Counted from the stretch's first letter, positions 10,187 through 19,789 are shown. The stretch: DNA of 64,000 nt from Pseudomonas sp. S09G 359 (GCF_002843605.1 NZ_CP025263.1:5485501-5549500), one strand, 5' to 3'. Made by a program: numbers and translations. Notes: generated by a model not told the origin, from the letters alone.

Positions 10187-10424
10187 ATAAACAGGAGGTT
10201 GATTCAACAGATGGCCAGTATCTCACTCACCCCTGTATATAGCACCAGTAGTTTGAATCTTCCGCCTGAGCGGTAGGAAAATCCCTAGATGAATTTATTT
10301 TCTCAATCGAATTTGGCATCCCAATAGAGCTGAAACCCTTGGCCAGACTGGCCCGGAGCGCTGAAAGCAGCCCTTATGGAGAGCTAAGCGATTGAACCAC
10401 AAGCGCTTTTTTTCAAATCGCGGG

Positions 10425-10452
10425 TTGACACACTCGCGTTCCTCTGTAGAAT
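10425..10452 (+). promoter_or_regulatory. promoter of the first initiator tRNA gene
   Basis: Consensus TTGACA (10425-10430) and TAGAAT (10447-10452) are separated by 16 bases, 14 bases upstream of the mature tRNA. The second copy has the same boxes, spacing and surrounding GTAGAATGCCG. Confidence 0.85.
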
Positions 10453-10465
10453 GCCGACACACAGA

Positions 10466-10542
<77 letters not shown>

Positions 10543-10548
10543 AACATC

Positions 10549-10581
10549 AAAAAAGGCTACTCGAAAGAGTGGCCTTTTTTG
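10549..10581 (+). terminator. rho-independent terminator of tRNA-fMet copy 1
   Basis: The stem GGCTACTC/GAGTGGCC with a GAAA loop is flanked by an A-run on the left and TTTTTT on the right. It begins 7-10 bases after the CCA end and is identical to the terminator of copy 2. Confidence 0.92.
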
Positions 10582-10709
10582 TGCGCGCCTGTTTTACCCC
10601 TGTACGAAAATTGTAAGACAGAAAAATCTTTGCCCGTCGAGCACTTACCGCGCATGGTTGGCATTCAGCGGCTAATTCACACTTATTTGACCCATTAGCC
10701 CATTAACGG

Positions 10710-10737
10710 TTGACACCCCGCCGCTGGGCTGTAGAAT
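10710..10737 (+). promoter_or_regulatory. promoter of the second initiator tRNA gene
   Basis: TTGACA (10710-10715) and TAGAAT (10732-10737) are spaced by 16 bases, the same arrangement as for copy 1, although the spacer bases differ (CCCCGCCGCTGGGCTG against CACTCGCGTTCCTCTG). Confidence 0.85.
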
Positions 10738-10749
10738 GCCGCCCACAGA

Positions 10750-10826
<77 letters not shown>

Positions 10827-10831
10827 AACAT

Positions 10832-10865
10832 CAAAAAAGGCTACTCGAAAGAGTGGCCTTTTTTG
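10832..10865 (+). terminator. rho-independent terminator of tRNA-fMet copy 2
   Basis: Same AAAAAAGGCTACTC-GAAA-GAGTGGCCTTTTTT hairpin as after copy 1 (here split into stem halves at 10833-10846 and 10851-10864). The following 240 bases to mprF hold no gene that I can support. Confidence 0.92.
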
Positions 10866-11105
10866 TATCCGGTGAAAAAGTTCTTCTGAAACAATGGCAT
10901 GGCATCTTTCATGAAACCGTACACGGTTTGTAGAGTCCATCTCATTGCAAGCTATGCTCAATGCTCAAGCGCTACCCTCTACGACCAATGGCCGCTGTCG
11001 CCGCACCCGGTGATACGCGTTAATATTTGTAATTATTTTGTCCATAGGGATTGGTAACTTGGCTGGATACCTCCATCCTGTCGCGCACAATCCACGAGGT
11101 GATTG

Positions 11106-13748
11106 ATGCGCGCCAACTCGTCTGAACCACAAGACACTGTTACAGCAGAACAACCGATCGCTCCCACCCGTTTGCGCTGGTTGGATCTGTTGAGCAAATA
11201 TCGGCAACCCATCGGGTTGGCCGTGACCCTGTTGCTGTTCGCAATCGCCTTGATCGCCTGCCGACACCTGCTGCTGGAGCTGGATCTTTACGCCCTCCAC
11301 GACTCGATCCTGGAGGTGCCCAAGCCTGCGTTGCTGGGTGCATTTGCCGCAGCGGTCGTAGGCTTCATCATCCTGCTGGGCTATGAATTTTCCGGCGCAC
11401 GTTATGCCGGGGTAAAACTGCCGGCCAAGACCCTGGCCCTCGGCGGCTTTACCGCCTTTGCCATCGGCAATGCCATTGGCTTGTCGATGCTCTCGGGCGG
11501 CTCGGTGCGTTACCGTTTATATGCACGCCATGGCATCGGGGCTTCAGAAGTTGCCCACATGACCGTGTTTGCCAGCCTGTCGCTGGGCTGCGCACTGCCG
11601 CCGTTGGCCGCATTGGCCACCTTGAGCAACTTGCCAGCGGCGTCCACCTATTTGCATTTACCGCAAAGCCTGCTCGGCGGTATTGCTGGCGCCGTGCTGC
11701 TGCTGTCGGCTGTGCTGTGCATCGGCATCTATCGCCGCCGCCTGCCGGAACAACCCTACCCGGACAACCTGCTGGTCAAGGCCGGCCGCCGCACGCTGCG
11801 CCTGCCTGGCCGGCGCCTGACCTTCCTGCAACTGATCATCACCGCATTGGATGTCGCGGCCGCTGCTACTGTCCTTTATATGCTGTTGCCGGAAGCCCCG
11901 CCCTTTGGCCCGTTCCTGCTGGTGTACCTGCTGGCCCTGGCCGCCGGCGTGCTCAGCCATGTACCCGGTGGCGTCGGTGTATTCGAAGCGATCCTGCTCG
12001 CCGCCTTCGCCGACAAGCTCGGTGCCGCGCCATTGGCCGCCGCCCTGCTGCTGTACCGCATGATCTACGTAGTGCTGCCTCTGTTGATCGCCTGTGTTTT
12101 CCTGCTGGTCAATGAAGCGCAACGCCTGTTCCAGACCCAGCAAAGCCTGCGGGTGGCTTCGGGCCTGGCGGCGCCGGTATTGGCCGTACTGGTTTTTTTG
12201 TCCGGCGTGGTCCTGCTGTTTTCCGGCGCCACGCCAGAAATCGACTCACGCCTGGAAAACATCGGCTTCCTGATTCCCCACCGCCTGATTGACGCTTCGC
12301 ACTTTGGTGCCAGCCTGATCGGTGTGCTGTGCCTGCTGCTGGCCCAGGGCCTGCGTCGACGCTTGTCGGCGGCCTGGATGCTGACCATGGTGCTGTTGCT
12401 GGTGGGCGCCCTGCTCTCGCTGCTCAAAGGCTTCGACTGGGAAGAAGCCAGCCTGATGACCATGACCGCGGTGCTGCTGGCGATTTTCCGGCGCTCGTTC
12501 TACCGCGCCAGCCGCCTGACCGAACTACCGTTTTCACCGCTGTACCTGGTGGCCAGCGTCTGCGTGCTGGGGGCTTCGATCTGGCTGCTGCTGTTTGCCT
12601 ACCAGGATGTGCCTTACAGCCATCAACTGTGGTGGCAGTTCACCCTCGACGCCAACGCCCCGCGTGGCCTGCGTTCGCTGCTGGGCGCCGCCGTGTTGCT
12701 GGTGATCGTGTCGCTGACCTGGTTGTTGCGCACCGCGCGCCCGGTGATCCACCTGCCGACACCCGAGGAGCTGGAGCGTGCGACCAAGATCCTGATGGAG
12801 TCGTCGCAACCCGACGGCGGCCTGGCACTGACCGGAGACAAGGCGCTGCTGTTTCACCCCAACGACGAAGCCTTCCTGATGTATGCCCGTCGCGGGCGCA
12901 GCCTGGTGGCTTTGTACGACCCGATCGGCCCGACCCAACCGCGCGCCGAAATGATCTGGCAGTTCCGCGACCTGTGTGACATCCACCACGCGCGCCCGGT
13001 GTTCTACCAGGTGCGGGCCGAGAACCTGCCCTACTACATGGACATCGGTCTCACCGCGATCAAGCTGGGCGAAGAAGCCCGCGTCGACCTCAAACGCTTT
13101 GACCTGGAAGCCAAGGGCAAAGAGATGAAGGACCTGCGCTACACCTGGAACCGTGGCACCCGGGACGGCCTGTCCCTGGAGATCCATGAACCGGGCCAGG
13201 CGCCGATGGACGAGCTGAAGGTCATCTCCGATGCCTGGCTGACCGGCAAGAACGTGCGGGAAAAAGGCTTTTCCCTGGGACGATTCAGCGACGACTACCT
13301 CAAGCACTTTCGCATCGCGATCATTCGCTTCGAAGGGCACCCGGTAGCCTTCGCCAACCTGCTCGAGACCTACAACCATGACCTGGCCAGTCTCGACCTG
13401 ATGCGCGCCCACCCGGACGCGCCCAAGCTGACCATGGAATTCATGATGGTCGGCCTGATTCAACACTATAAGAGTCACGGCTACGCCCGCTTCAGCCTCG
13501 GCATGGTGCCGTTGTCGGGCCTGCAACCGCGACGTGGCGCCCCGCTGACCCAACGCCTGGGCTCGATGGTGTTCCGCCGTGGCGAGCAACTGTATAACTT
13601 CCAAGGTTTGCGCCGCTTCAAAGACAAGTTCCAGCCTGACTGGGAACCCCGTTACATGGCCGTGCCCGCAGGACTTGATCCGCTGGTGGCACTGGCCGAT
13701 ACCGCCGCCCTGATCGCGGGCGGCTTGACTGGATTGGTGAAACGCTGA
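11106..13748 (+). CDS. mprF: MprF, bifunctional phosphatidylglycerol aminoacyltransferase/flippase (alanyl-PG synthase type)
   Basis: MprF transfers an amino acid from aminoacyl-tRNA to phosphatidylglycerol and flips the product, lowering membrane negative charge and sensitivity to cationic peptides. The first ~540 residues hold about 14 membrane helices (flippase part, starting at LLSKYRQPIGLAVTLLLFAIAL); from about 560 to 880 comes the cytosolic DUF2156 GNAT-like synthase domain (LTGDKALLFHPNDEAFLMYARRGRS, given here as LFHPNDEAFLMYARRG). The 880-residue length equals that of the P. aeruginosa enzyme, which makes alanyl-PG, so Ala rather than Lys is the likely residue. The ATG at 11106 has GAGGTG upstream. 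The stop overlaps the start of the partner hydrolase gene. Confidence 0.95.
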   Translation: MRANSSEPQDTVTAEQPIAPTRLRWLDLLSKYRQPIGLAVTLLLFAIALIACRHLLLELDLYALHDSILEVPKPALLGAFAAAVVGFIILLGYEFSGARYAGVKLPAKTLALGGFTAFAIGNAIGLSMLSGGSVRYRLYARHGIGASEVAHMTVFASLSLGCALPPLAALATLSNLPAASTYLHLPQSLLGGIAGAVLLLSAVLCIGIYRRRLPEQPYPDNLLVKAGRRTLRLPGRRLTFLQLIITALDVAAAATVLYMLLPEAPPFGPFLLVYLLALAAGVLSHVPGGVGVFEAILLAAFADKLGAAPLAAALLLYRMIYVVLPLLIACVFLLVNEAQRLFQTQQSLRVASGLAAPVLAVLVFLSGVVLLFSGATPEIDSRLENIGFLIPHRLIDASHFGASLIGVLCLLLAQGLRRRLSAAWMLTMVLLLVGALLSLLKGFDWEEASLMTMTAVLLAIFRRSFYRASRLTELPFSPLYLVASVCVLGASIWLLLFAYQDVPYSHQLWWQFTLDANAPRGLRSLLGAAVLLVIVSLTWLLRTARPVIHLPTPEELERATKILMESSQPDGGLALTGDKALLFHPNDEAFLMYARRGRSLVALYDPIGPTQPRAEMIWQFRDLCDIHHARPVFYQVRAENLPYYMDIGLTAIKLGEEARVDLKRFDLEAKGKEMKDLRYTWNRGTRDGLSLEIHEPGQAPMDELKVISDAWLTGKNVREKGFSLGRFSDDYLKHFRIAIIRFEGHPVAFANLLETYNHDLASLDLMRAHPDAPKLTMEFMMVGLIQHYKSHGYARFSLGMVPLSGLQPRRGAPLTQRLGSMVFRRGEQLYNFQGLRRFKDKFQPDWEPRYMAVPAGLDPLVALADTAALIAGGLTGLVKR

Positions 13749-15034
13749 TGATTCGACGCTCCTGGCGGTATGTATTGGCCTTAGTAGTGCTGCTCGCGCT
13801 GATCGCGGCGGGCGGCTTTTGGTACTGGAACCGCCCTGCCCCGCAGCCCGTCCTGGAGCAACTGCCCCAGGCCGATGGCTCGGTGATGACCCGCGTGACC
13901 CCTGCCGGCACCGCCAAGGCCCGTGTGGCCGTGGCCGTGATGGCCGATGAAACCCTGACCGACAGCCAACTGATCGCGCTTAGCCAGGGCGGCAAGGCGC
14001 AGATCGTTCAAGTGGTCCTGCCCAAGGATGACTGCAAGCTGCAGGAACAAGCGCTGCAAAACGCCCTGGGCCAGCTCCAGGGCCAGGCCACGCTGGTCAG
14101 CGGCATCGGCCCTGGCGCTGCACTCGCCTGGCGCTGGCTGGCCACCCAGAGCGACGACAAGGCCAACGCCATCTCCGTCGGCTTCGCCCTGGTACAGGAA
14201 GGCTGCAAGGACCCACTGCCGAAAACCGCCGCCCACGGCAATTGGCTGGTGGCCTGGAACGACAACCCTGACGATGAAAGCGCCAGTTTCGTCCGCGACA
14301 CACCGCGCGCCACCACCAGCATCAGCGACTACGACATTCACTACCCGCAAGTACTGAACAACGAGCTGCGCAAGCAACTGGTGGGCTCGGACAACGGCGG
14401 CCTGGCGATTCCCGTGGTCGAAGTGCCCGCTGGCCAGGCCAAAGACACCGTGACCCTGTTCCTGTCCGGTGATGGCGGCTGGCGTGACCTGGACCGCGAC
14501 GTGGCCGGCGAAATGGCCAAGATCGGCTACCCGGTGGTCGGCATCGACACCCTGCGCTACTACTGGCAGCACAAGACCCCGGAACAGAGCGCCAAGGACC
14601 TGACCGAGCTGATGCAGCACTACCGTCAGAAGTGGGGCACCAAGCGTTTCGTGCTGACCGGTTATTCGTTCGGCGCCGACGTGCTGCCCGCGATCTACAA
14701 CCGCCTGCCGGAAAACGAACAGCAGCGGGTCGACGCGATCATCCTGCTGGCCTTCGCCCGCACCGGCAGCTTTGAAATCGAAGTGGAAGGCTGGCTGGGC
14801 AACGCCGGCAAAGAAGCCGCCACCGGCCCGGAAATGGCCAAGCTGCCGGCTGACAAAGTGGTGTGCATCTACGGTGCCGAAGAAGTCGACGAGAGCGGCT
14901 GCACCGACAAGACCGCCGTCGGCGAGGCGCTGAAGCTGCCGGGCGGGCATCACTTCGATGAGAACTACCCGGCGCTGGCGCAGCGCTTGGTGGACATCAT
15001 TGTGAAGCACCAGGCCAAGGACAAAGCTGAGTAA
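13748..15034 (+). CDS. AcvB/VirJ-type serine hydrolase, putative alanyl-phosphatidylglycerol hydrolase
   Basis: The 428-residue protein has an N-terminal membrane anchor/signal (YVLALVVLLALIAAGGFWYW) and is otherwise periplasmic. From about residue 235 it is an alpha/beta-hydrolase of the AcvB/VirJ group: FLSGDGGWRDLDRDVA is the family signature, GYSFGAD the nucleophile elbow with Ser in G-x-S-x-G form, and LPGGHHFDENY near the C-terminus supplies the His. The ATG overlaps the mprF TGA by one base (TGATG), so the two are translationally coupled. In P. aeruginosa the gene in this place (PA0919) was shown to hydrolyse alanyl-PG; the same role is inferred here. Confidence 0.88.
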   Translation: MIRRSWRYVLALVVLLALIAAGGFWYWNRPAPQPVLEQLPQADGSVMTRVTPAGTAKARVAVAVMADETLTDSQLIALSQGGKAQIVQVVLPKDDCKLQEQALQNALGQLQGQATLVSGIGPGAALAWRWLATQSDDKANAISVGFALVQEGCKDPLPKTAAHGNWLVAWNDNPDDESASFVRDTPRATTSISDYDIHYPQVLNNELRKQLVGSDNGGLAIPVVEVPAGQAKDTVTLFLSGDGGWRDLDRDVAGEMAKIGYPVVGIDTLRYYWQHKTPEQSAKDLTELMQHYRQKWGTKRFVLTGYSFGADVLPAIYNRLPENEQQRVDAIILLAFARTGSFEIEVEGWLGNAGKEAATGPEMAKLPADKVVCIYGAEEVDESGCTDKTAVGEALKLPGGHHFDENYPALAQRLVDIIVKHQAKDKAE

Positions 15035-15056
15035 CTTCAAGCTGTAAGCAGATTAA

Positions 15057-15090
15057 AAATGTGGGAGGGGGCTTGCCCCCTCCCACATTT
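15057..15090. terminator. single REP unit folded as a 16-bp perfect hairpin between convergent genes
   Basis: AAATGTGGGAGGGGGC is followed after TT by its exact reverse complement and then by TTGTTTT. The element sits between the convergent ends of the hydrolase gene (15034) and recJ (15112) and, being symmetric with T-runs on both sides, could terminate both. Confidence 0.7.
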
Positions 15091-15111
15091 GTTTTGGATT
15101 GTCAGGAATAT

Positions 15112-16821
15112 CTAACGCGGTTCGATGTGGGCAATCATCAACTGCACGGTTTCATTGCCACGAAACTCGTTCACATCCAGCTTGTAGGCCAATTCCACCC
15201 AACGCACGGTCGGGTTCGGCCAGACATCACGGTCCACACCAAACGCAATGCCGTCGAGCTTCACAGAGCCGCATTCGCTCTTGAGCACGACCTTCAGGTG
15301 CCGCTCCCCTACCACCCGCTGCTCTACCAGTTGAAACACCCCGTGAAACAACGGCTCGGGAAAGTGCTGCCCCCATGGGCCGGCATGCCGCAATGCGCGC
15401 GCCAGTTCCAGGTGGAACTCTTCCACGGCCAGGGTCCCGTCGGACAGCAGGCGTCCGGTCAGGTCTTCTTCGCGCAGTTGCCGACGTACTTCGGCATCAA
15501 AGGCTTCGGCAAACAGCGGGAAGTTTTCCTCGGGCAAGGTCAGCCCCGCCGCCATGGCGTGGCCGCCGTACTTGGCGATGAGGTTGGGATGCTGGCTGGC
15601 GACCACCGCCAGGGCATCACGGATGTGAAAACCCTGCACAGAGCGCCCAGAGCCCTTGAGCAGGCCGTCACCGGCGTCGGCGAAGGCGATGGTCGGGCGG
15701 AAGTAGCGCTCTTTCATACGCGACGCCAGGATCCCGATCACGCCCTGGTGCCACTCCGGGTCGAACAGGCACAGGCCATAGGGCATCGATTCCACCGGCA
15801 AGTCCTTGAGCTGGGCCAGGGCCTCGCGCTGCATGCCTTGCTCGATGGATTTGCGGTCCTGGTTCATGCCGTCCAATTGCGCGGCCATTTCCCGTGCTGC
15901 GCCCACATCGGTGGTCAGCAGGCATTCGATGCCCAGGCTCATGTCATCCAGGCGCCCGGCCGCGTTCAGGCGTGGCCCGAGGATAAAACCGAGGTCGGTG
16001 GACGTGATACGCGCCGCATCGCGCTTGGCCACTTCGAGGATCGCCTTGATCCCCGGCCGCGCACGCCCGGCACGGATACGCTCCAGGCCCTGGTGCACGA
16101 GGATGCGGTTGTTGGCGTCCAGGGGCACCACGTCGGCGACGCTGCCGAGGGCCACCAGGTCGAGCAGCTCGCCGATGTTCGGTTGGGGCTTGTTGTCATA
16201 CCAGCCCAGGCTGCGCAAACGCGCGCGCAAGGCCATCAGCACATAGAAGATCACACCGACGCCGGCCAGCGCCTTGCTCGGGAACTCGCAGCCGGGCTGG
16301 TTCGGGTTGACGATGGCATCCGCCGCGGGCAACTCATCCCCGGGCAAGTGGTGGTCGGTCACCAACACCTGCAAGCCCGCCGCTTTCGCCGCCGCCACGC
16401 CTTCGACGCTGGAGATGCCGTTGTCCACGGTGATCAGCAACTGCGGCTCGCGCTGCAAGGCTACGGCGACGATTTCCGGGGTCAGGCCATAGCCGTATTC
16501 GAAACGGTTGGGCACCAGGTAGTCGACATGAGCCGCGCCGAGCAAACGCAGGCCCAGGGTCCCCACAGTACTGGCGGTGGCACCATCGGCGTCGAAGTCG
16601 CCGACGATCAGGATGCGCTGGCGCTGTTCCAGCGCGGTCACCAGCAGGTCTACCGCCGCGTCGATGCCCTTGAGCTGCTGGTAGGGGATCAACCGTGCCA
16701 GGCTCTTGTCCAGCTCGGCTTCGGACTGCACCCCGCGCGCGGCGTAGAGACGGGTCAACAGCGGTGGCAGTTCACCGAGAAACGGCAGGACAGCGGGCAG
16801 CGGGCGGGGTTCGATACGCAT
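15112..16821 (-). CDS. recJ: single-strand-specific 5'-3' exonuclease RecJ
   Basis: RecJ resects 5' ends in RecF-pathway recombination and mismatch repair. The 569-residue product begins MRIEPRPLP; the DHH-phosphoesterase motifs are present: DFDADGATA with metal-binding Asp75/77/79, VDNG at about 132-135, and TDHH (Asp156-His157-His158). The DHHA1 domain with GGHAMAAG lies near residue 430, followed by the C-terminal OB fold. The ATG at 16821 is preferred; a TTG at 16851 is open but unlike the family. The gene converges on mprF-hydrolase. Confidence 0.96.
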   Translation of the reverse strand: MRIEPRPLPAVLPFLGELPPLLTRLYAARGVQSEAELDKSLARLIPYQQLKGIDAAVDLLVTALEQRQRILIVGDFDADGATASTVGTLGLRLLGAAHVDYLVPNRFEYGYGLTPEIVAVALQREPQLLITVDNGISSVEGVAAAKAAGLQVLVTDHHLPGDELPAADAIVNPNQPGCEFPSKALAGVGVIFYVLMALRARLRSLGWYDNKPQPNIGELLDLVALGSVADVVPLDANNRILVHQGLERIRAGRARPGIKAILEVAKRDAARITSTDLGFILGPRLNAAGRLDDMSLGIECLLTTDVGAAREMAAQLDGMNQDRKSIEQGMQREALAQLKDLPVESMPYGLCLFDPEWHQGVIGILASRMKERYFRPTIAFADAGDGLLKGSGRSVQGFHIRDALAVVASQHPNLIAKYGGHAMAAGLTLPEENFPLFAEAFDAEVRRQLREEDLTGRLLSDGTLAVEEFHLELARALRHAGPWGQHFPEPLFHGVFQLVEQRVVGERHLKVVLKSECGSVKLDGIAFGVDRDVWPNPTVRWVELAYKLDVNEFRGNETVQLMIAHIEPR

Positions 16822-16885
16822 GGGGTGACGGGGGCTTCTCTTCTGATACAACGGTTAAACAACAATTCTGAAATCAATAGCGATC

Positions 16886-16976
16886 AGATGTGGGAGCTGG
16901 CTTGCCTGCGATTCAGGCGACTCGGTAAAGCAGTGATACCGCGCAGATGCTTTCGCGAGCAAGCCCGCTCCCACAC
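16886..16976. repeat. REP doublet of mismatched arms
   Basis: The left arm is a diverged TGTGGGAGCTGGCTTGCCTG unit with loop GCGATTCAGGCG; the right arm is an ordinary TCGCGAGCAAGCCCGCTCCC unit. They are inverted with a spacer of about 30 bases, between the same-strand genes yaeQ and recJ. Confidence 0.8.
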
Positions 16977-16995
16977 AAGCAAGCTCCAAGGCTTT

Positions 16996-17538
16996 TCAGC
17001 CGCGCTCGCCGACCAGCCATTGCAGTTGTACTTCATGCTGGCCGCGATCATCGGTGACGAAAATCGTGCCTTCGCTGATCATCACGTCCCACTTGATCAC
17101 GCGGGGCATGTCCTTGGCCAGGGTCTCGAGGATTTCCTGAGGCACGGCAGCGATGTGCACGTTTTTCAGGTTGTTGGCCACCGGCACCACTTTGCCTTCC
17201 CACACACGCAGGCTGCCGTACGCCAACAGGCTGGTGCGTTCGGTGCGGCGCGAACACCAGGTCAGGCGGTCGGCGTCGGGCTGACCGACTTCAATCCAAT
17301 GCAAAACCCGGTCATCCAGGCTTTTTTCCCACAGGGCTGGCTCGTCTACATCTGACAGACCACGGCCGAACGCCAACTGCTCGTTGTAGAAGAGGGCGTA
17401 GGCCAGCAAGCGCACAGTCATGCGCTCTTCGGTTTCCGAAGGGTGACGGGCGATGGTCTGTTTCACGCTCTCGTACACCGAGCGATCGAGGTCGGTGAGG
17501 TTGAGTTCGAATTTGTAGGTCGTGGACGGCTGGGCCAT
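16996..17538 (-). CDS. yaeQ: YaeQ family protein
   Basis: The 180-residue product starts MAQPSTTYKFELNLTDLDR and has the conserved YaeQ features: RHPSETEERMTVRLLAYALF (residues ~31-50), FGRGLSDVDEPALW (~57-70) and the basic core near 90-125. YaeQ folds like a restriction-endonuclease (PD-(D/E)xK) protein and was first noted for suppressing loss of RfaH; its molecular job is unknown. Length is normal. It stands alone between recJ and a divergent CoA-transferase gene. Confidence 0.93.
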   Translation of the reverse strand: MAQPSTTYKFELNLTDLDRSVYESVKQTIARHPSETEERMTVRLLAYALFYNEQLAFGRGLSDVDEPALWEKSLDDRVLHWIEVGQPDADRLTWCSRRTERTSLLAYGSLRVWEGKVVPVANNLKNVHIAAVPQEILETLAKDMPRVIKWDVMISEGTIFVTDDRGQHEVQLQWLVGERG

Positions 17539-17674
17539 GAACGGGCTTCTAGAGACAGGGAAAGGCGGCCAGTCTAACCGATGGTGAGGCCATTCAACGA
17601 ATCCTGCACTGCATTGAGCCGCCCGCCTATGTTAAAAGGCATCACACCACCGCCCCGCGCAGACAAGGATCCCC

Positions 17675-18874
17675 ATGTCGTTTAATGCCAAACCGCTTGC
17701 CGGCCTGAAAGTCATCGAACTCGGCACCCTGATCGCCGGCCCGTTCGCGTCACGCATCTGCGCCGAATTCGGCGCCGAGGTGATCAAGGTCGAATCCCCG
17801 GACGGCGGCGATCCCCTGCGCAAATGGCGCAAGTTGTACGAGGGCACTTCACTGTGGTGGTTTGTGCAGGCACGTAACAAAAAGTCGCTGACGCTGAACC
17901 TCAAGCACCCGGACGGCCTGGCGATCCTCAAGCAGCTGCTGGCGGATGCCGACATCCTGATCGAAAACTTCCGCCCCGGCGTGCTGGAGAAACTCGGCCT
18001 GAGCTGGGAAACCCTGCACGCGCTCAACCCCAAGCTGGTGATGGTGCGGCTCTCGGGCTTTGGCCAGACCGGGCCGATGAAAGACCAACCGGGGTTTGGC
18101 GCAGTGGGCGAATCCATGGGCGGGCTGCGCTACATCACCGGTTTCGAGGACCGCCCGCCAGTGCGCACCGGGATCTCCATCGGCGACTCTATCGCCGCGT
18201 TATGGGCGGTGATCGGCGCGCTGATGGCACTGCGTCATCGCGAGGTCAACGGCGGCCTCGGCCAGGTGGTGGATGTGGCCCTGTATGAAGCCATCTTCGC
18301 CATGATGGAAAGCATGATCCCGGAGTTTGATGTGTTCGGGTTCATTCGCGAACGCACCGGCAACATCATGCCGGGCATCACGCCGTCCTCCATTCACACC
18401 AGCGCGGACGGCAAGCATGTGCAGATCGGCGCCAATGGTGATGCAATCTTCAAGCGTTTCATGACGGCCATCGGCCGCGAGGATTTGGCGAATGATCCGC
18501 AGCTGGCCAGCAATGACGGGCGCGACAGCCGCCGCGATGAGCTGTATGGGGTAATTGATCGTTGGGTCAATTCGCTGCCACTGGACCAGGTGGTGGAACA
18601 GTTGAATCAGGCCGATGTGCCCGCCAGCCGCATCTACAGCGCCGAGGACATGCTCGGTGACCCGCAATTCCTCGCGCGGGAAATGTTCCTCAAGGCCCAG
18701 CTTCCCGGCGGCAAGGACTTCAAGATGCCAGGCATCGTGCCTAAGCTGTCGGATACGCCGGGCAGCTGCGAATGGGTGGGGCCGCAGCTGGGCGAACACA
18801 ACACGGTGGTGCTGCACGAGCTGGGCTACGACGCCGCCGCCATCGTGCGTTTGCGTGAGGCAGGCGCGATCTGA
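17675..18874 (+). CDS. class III CoA-transferase (CaiB/BaiF family)
   Basis: The 399-residue protein begins MSFNAKPLAGLKVIELGTLIAGPFA, the family N-terminus, and continues with FGAEVIKVESPDGGDP and ADADILIENFRPGVLEKLGL. In family III enzymes the catalytic Asp lies in a segment like QVVDVALYEA (about residue 190-200), present here. They move CoA between organic acids; the acids used cannot be told from sequence. AAGGAT lies 8 bases before the ATG. Its stop overlaps the next gene start (ATGA), so both are one transcription unit. Confidence 0.9.
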   Translation: MSFNAKPLAGLKVIELGTLIAGPFASRICAEFGAEVIKVESPDGGDPLRKWRKLYEGTSLWWFVQARNKKSLTLNLKHPDGLAILKQLLADADILIENFRPGVLEKLGLSWETLHALNPKLVMVRLSGFGQTGPMKDQPGFGAVGESMGGLRYITGFEDRPPVRTGISIGDSIAALWAVIGALMALRHREVNGGLGQVVDVALYEAIFAMMESMIPEFDVFGFIRERTGNIMPGITPSSIHTSADGKHVQIGANGDAIFKRFMTAIGREDLANDPQLASNDGRDSRRDELYGVIDRWVNSLPLDQVVEQLNQADVPASRIYSAEDMLGDPQFLAREMFLKAQLPGGKDFKMPGIVPKLSDTPGSCEWVGPQLGEHNTVVLHELGYDAAAIVRLREAGAI

Positions 18875-19758
18875 TGACGCCTCGGTGCCGGCGCTGGCTC
18901 CCGCAACTGTGCGTCGCCGGCGTGATATTTGGCGGCTGGCCCCTGTCGGCGAATGCCGACGCCACCTTGACCTGGTTGCTGCGCGACCTGCCGCCACTGA
19001 CCATTTTCGAAGGGCCGAAAAAAGGCCAGGGTGCACTGGACCAACTGCTGCCGATCCTCATCGAGCGCTTGCCGGAATACCGCCATCAGGTACTGCACGT
19101 CAATCGCGCGCGCGGCATGCAAATGCTGCGCGAGCCCAGGCTCAGCTGTGACCCCTCGTTGCTGTGGACGCCGGAGCGGGCCAGATACATGGTGTTTTCC
19201 AGCCAGGCGTTTGTGGTCGCCAGCAACGGCATCACGCTCCGGCGCAGCCAGCAGGAAGGCATGGCGCCGTTTATCGTCGACGGCCAGTTTGATCTGCAAG
19301 CGTTTCTCCAAGCCCATCAAGCACGGGTCGGGATCATCGCCGAGCGCAGCTACGGGCCCGTCATCGATGCGCAGCTCAAGCGGGCCGACCCGCACATACT
19401 GGCGCTGCATTACGGTAACGATGCCTTGGGCAGCCTGTTACAGATGCAGCGCCTGGCGCGGCTGGAGGCGGTGCTCGGCTACTGGCCGGAAATCCGCTAT
19501 CACGCGATGCAACAAGGCATCCCTGCCGACGACCTGAGCTTCTACCCCATCAAAGGCTCGGCGCCCTACCAACGTACGCATATCGGTTGCGCCGATACGC
19601 CCCAGGGCCGCCAGGCCATGGAACGGATCAACCAGGTGCTGCGCGAGGTTCCCCTTGAGCAGGTGCAGCAATCCTACGCTTCATGGCTGGACCCGATGAT
19701 GCGCGCGCATTACCTGCGTGATAACCCGAGTTTTTTCCAGGACTCGCCCGAGCCCTGA
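18874..19758 (+). CDS. periplasmic solute-binding-like protein (TIGR02285 family)
   Basis: The 294-residue product has a signal peptide (LCVAGVIFGGWPLSANA, cleavage before DATLTW) and then an amino-acid-binding-protein-like fold: LTWLLRDLPPLTIFEGPKKGQGALD is the characteristic start of the TIGR02285 group, and YPIKGSAPYQRTHIGCADTPQGR the second-lobe motif. No permease is nearby, so it is probably not part of an ABC importer; related proteins are of unknown function. It starts inside the stop of the CoA-transferase gene. Confidence 0.75.
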   Translation: MTPRCRRWLPQLCVAGVIFGGWPLSANADATLTWLLRDLPPLTIFEGPKKGQGALDQLLPILIERLPEYRHQVLHVNRARGMQMLREPRLSCDPSLLWTPERARYMVFSSQAFVVASNGITLRRSQQEGMAPFIVDGQFDLQAFLQAHQARVGIIAERSYGPVIDAQLKRADPHILALHYGNDALGSLLQMQRLARLEAVLGYWPEIRYHAMQQGIPADDLSFYPIKGSAPYQRTHIGCADTPQGRQAMERINQVLREVPLEQVQQSYASWLDPMMRAHYLRDNPSFFQDSPEP

Positions 19759-19789
19759 AAGGCCATGGGACAAATTCCAGGCAAAAAGA

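Noticed and set aside
15061..17355. Plus-strand open frame of 764 codons opposite recJ and yaeQ
   Set aside because: It spans two real minus-strand genes and starts inside a REP hairpin; composition is that of an antisense shadow.
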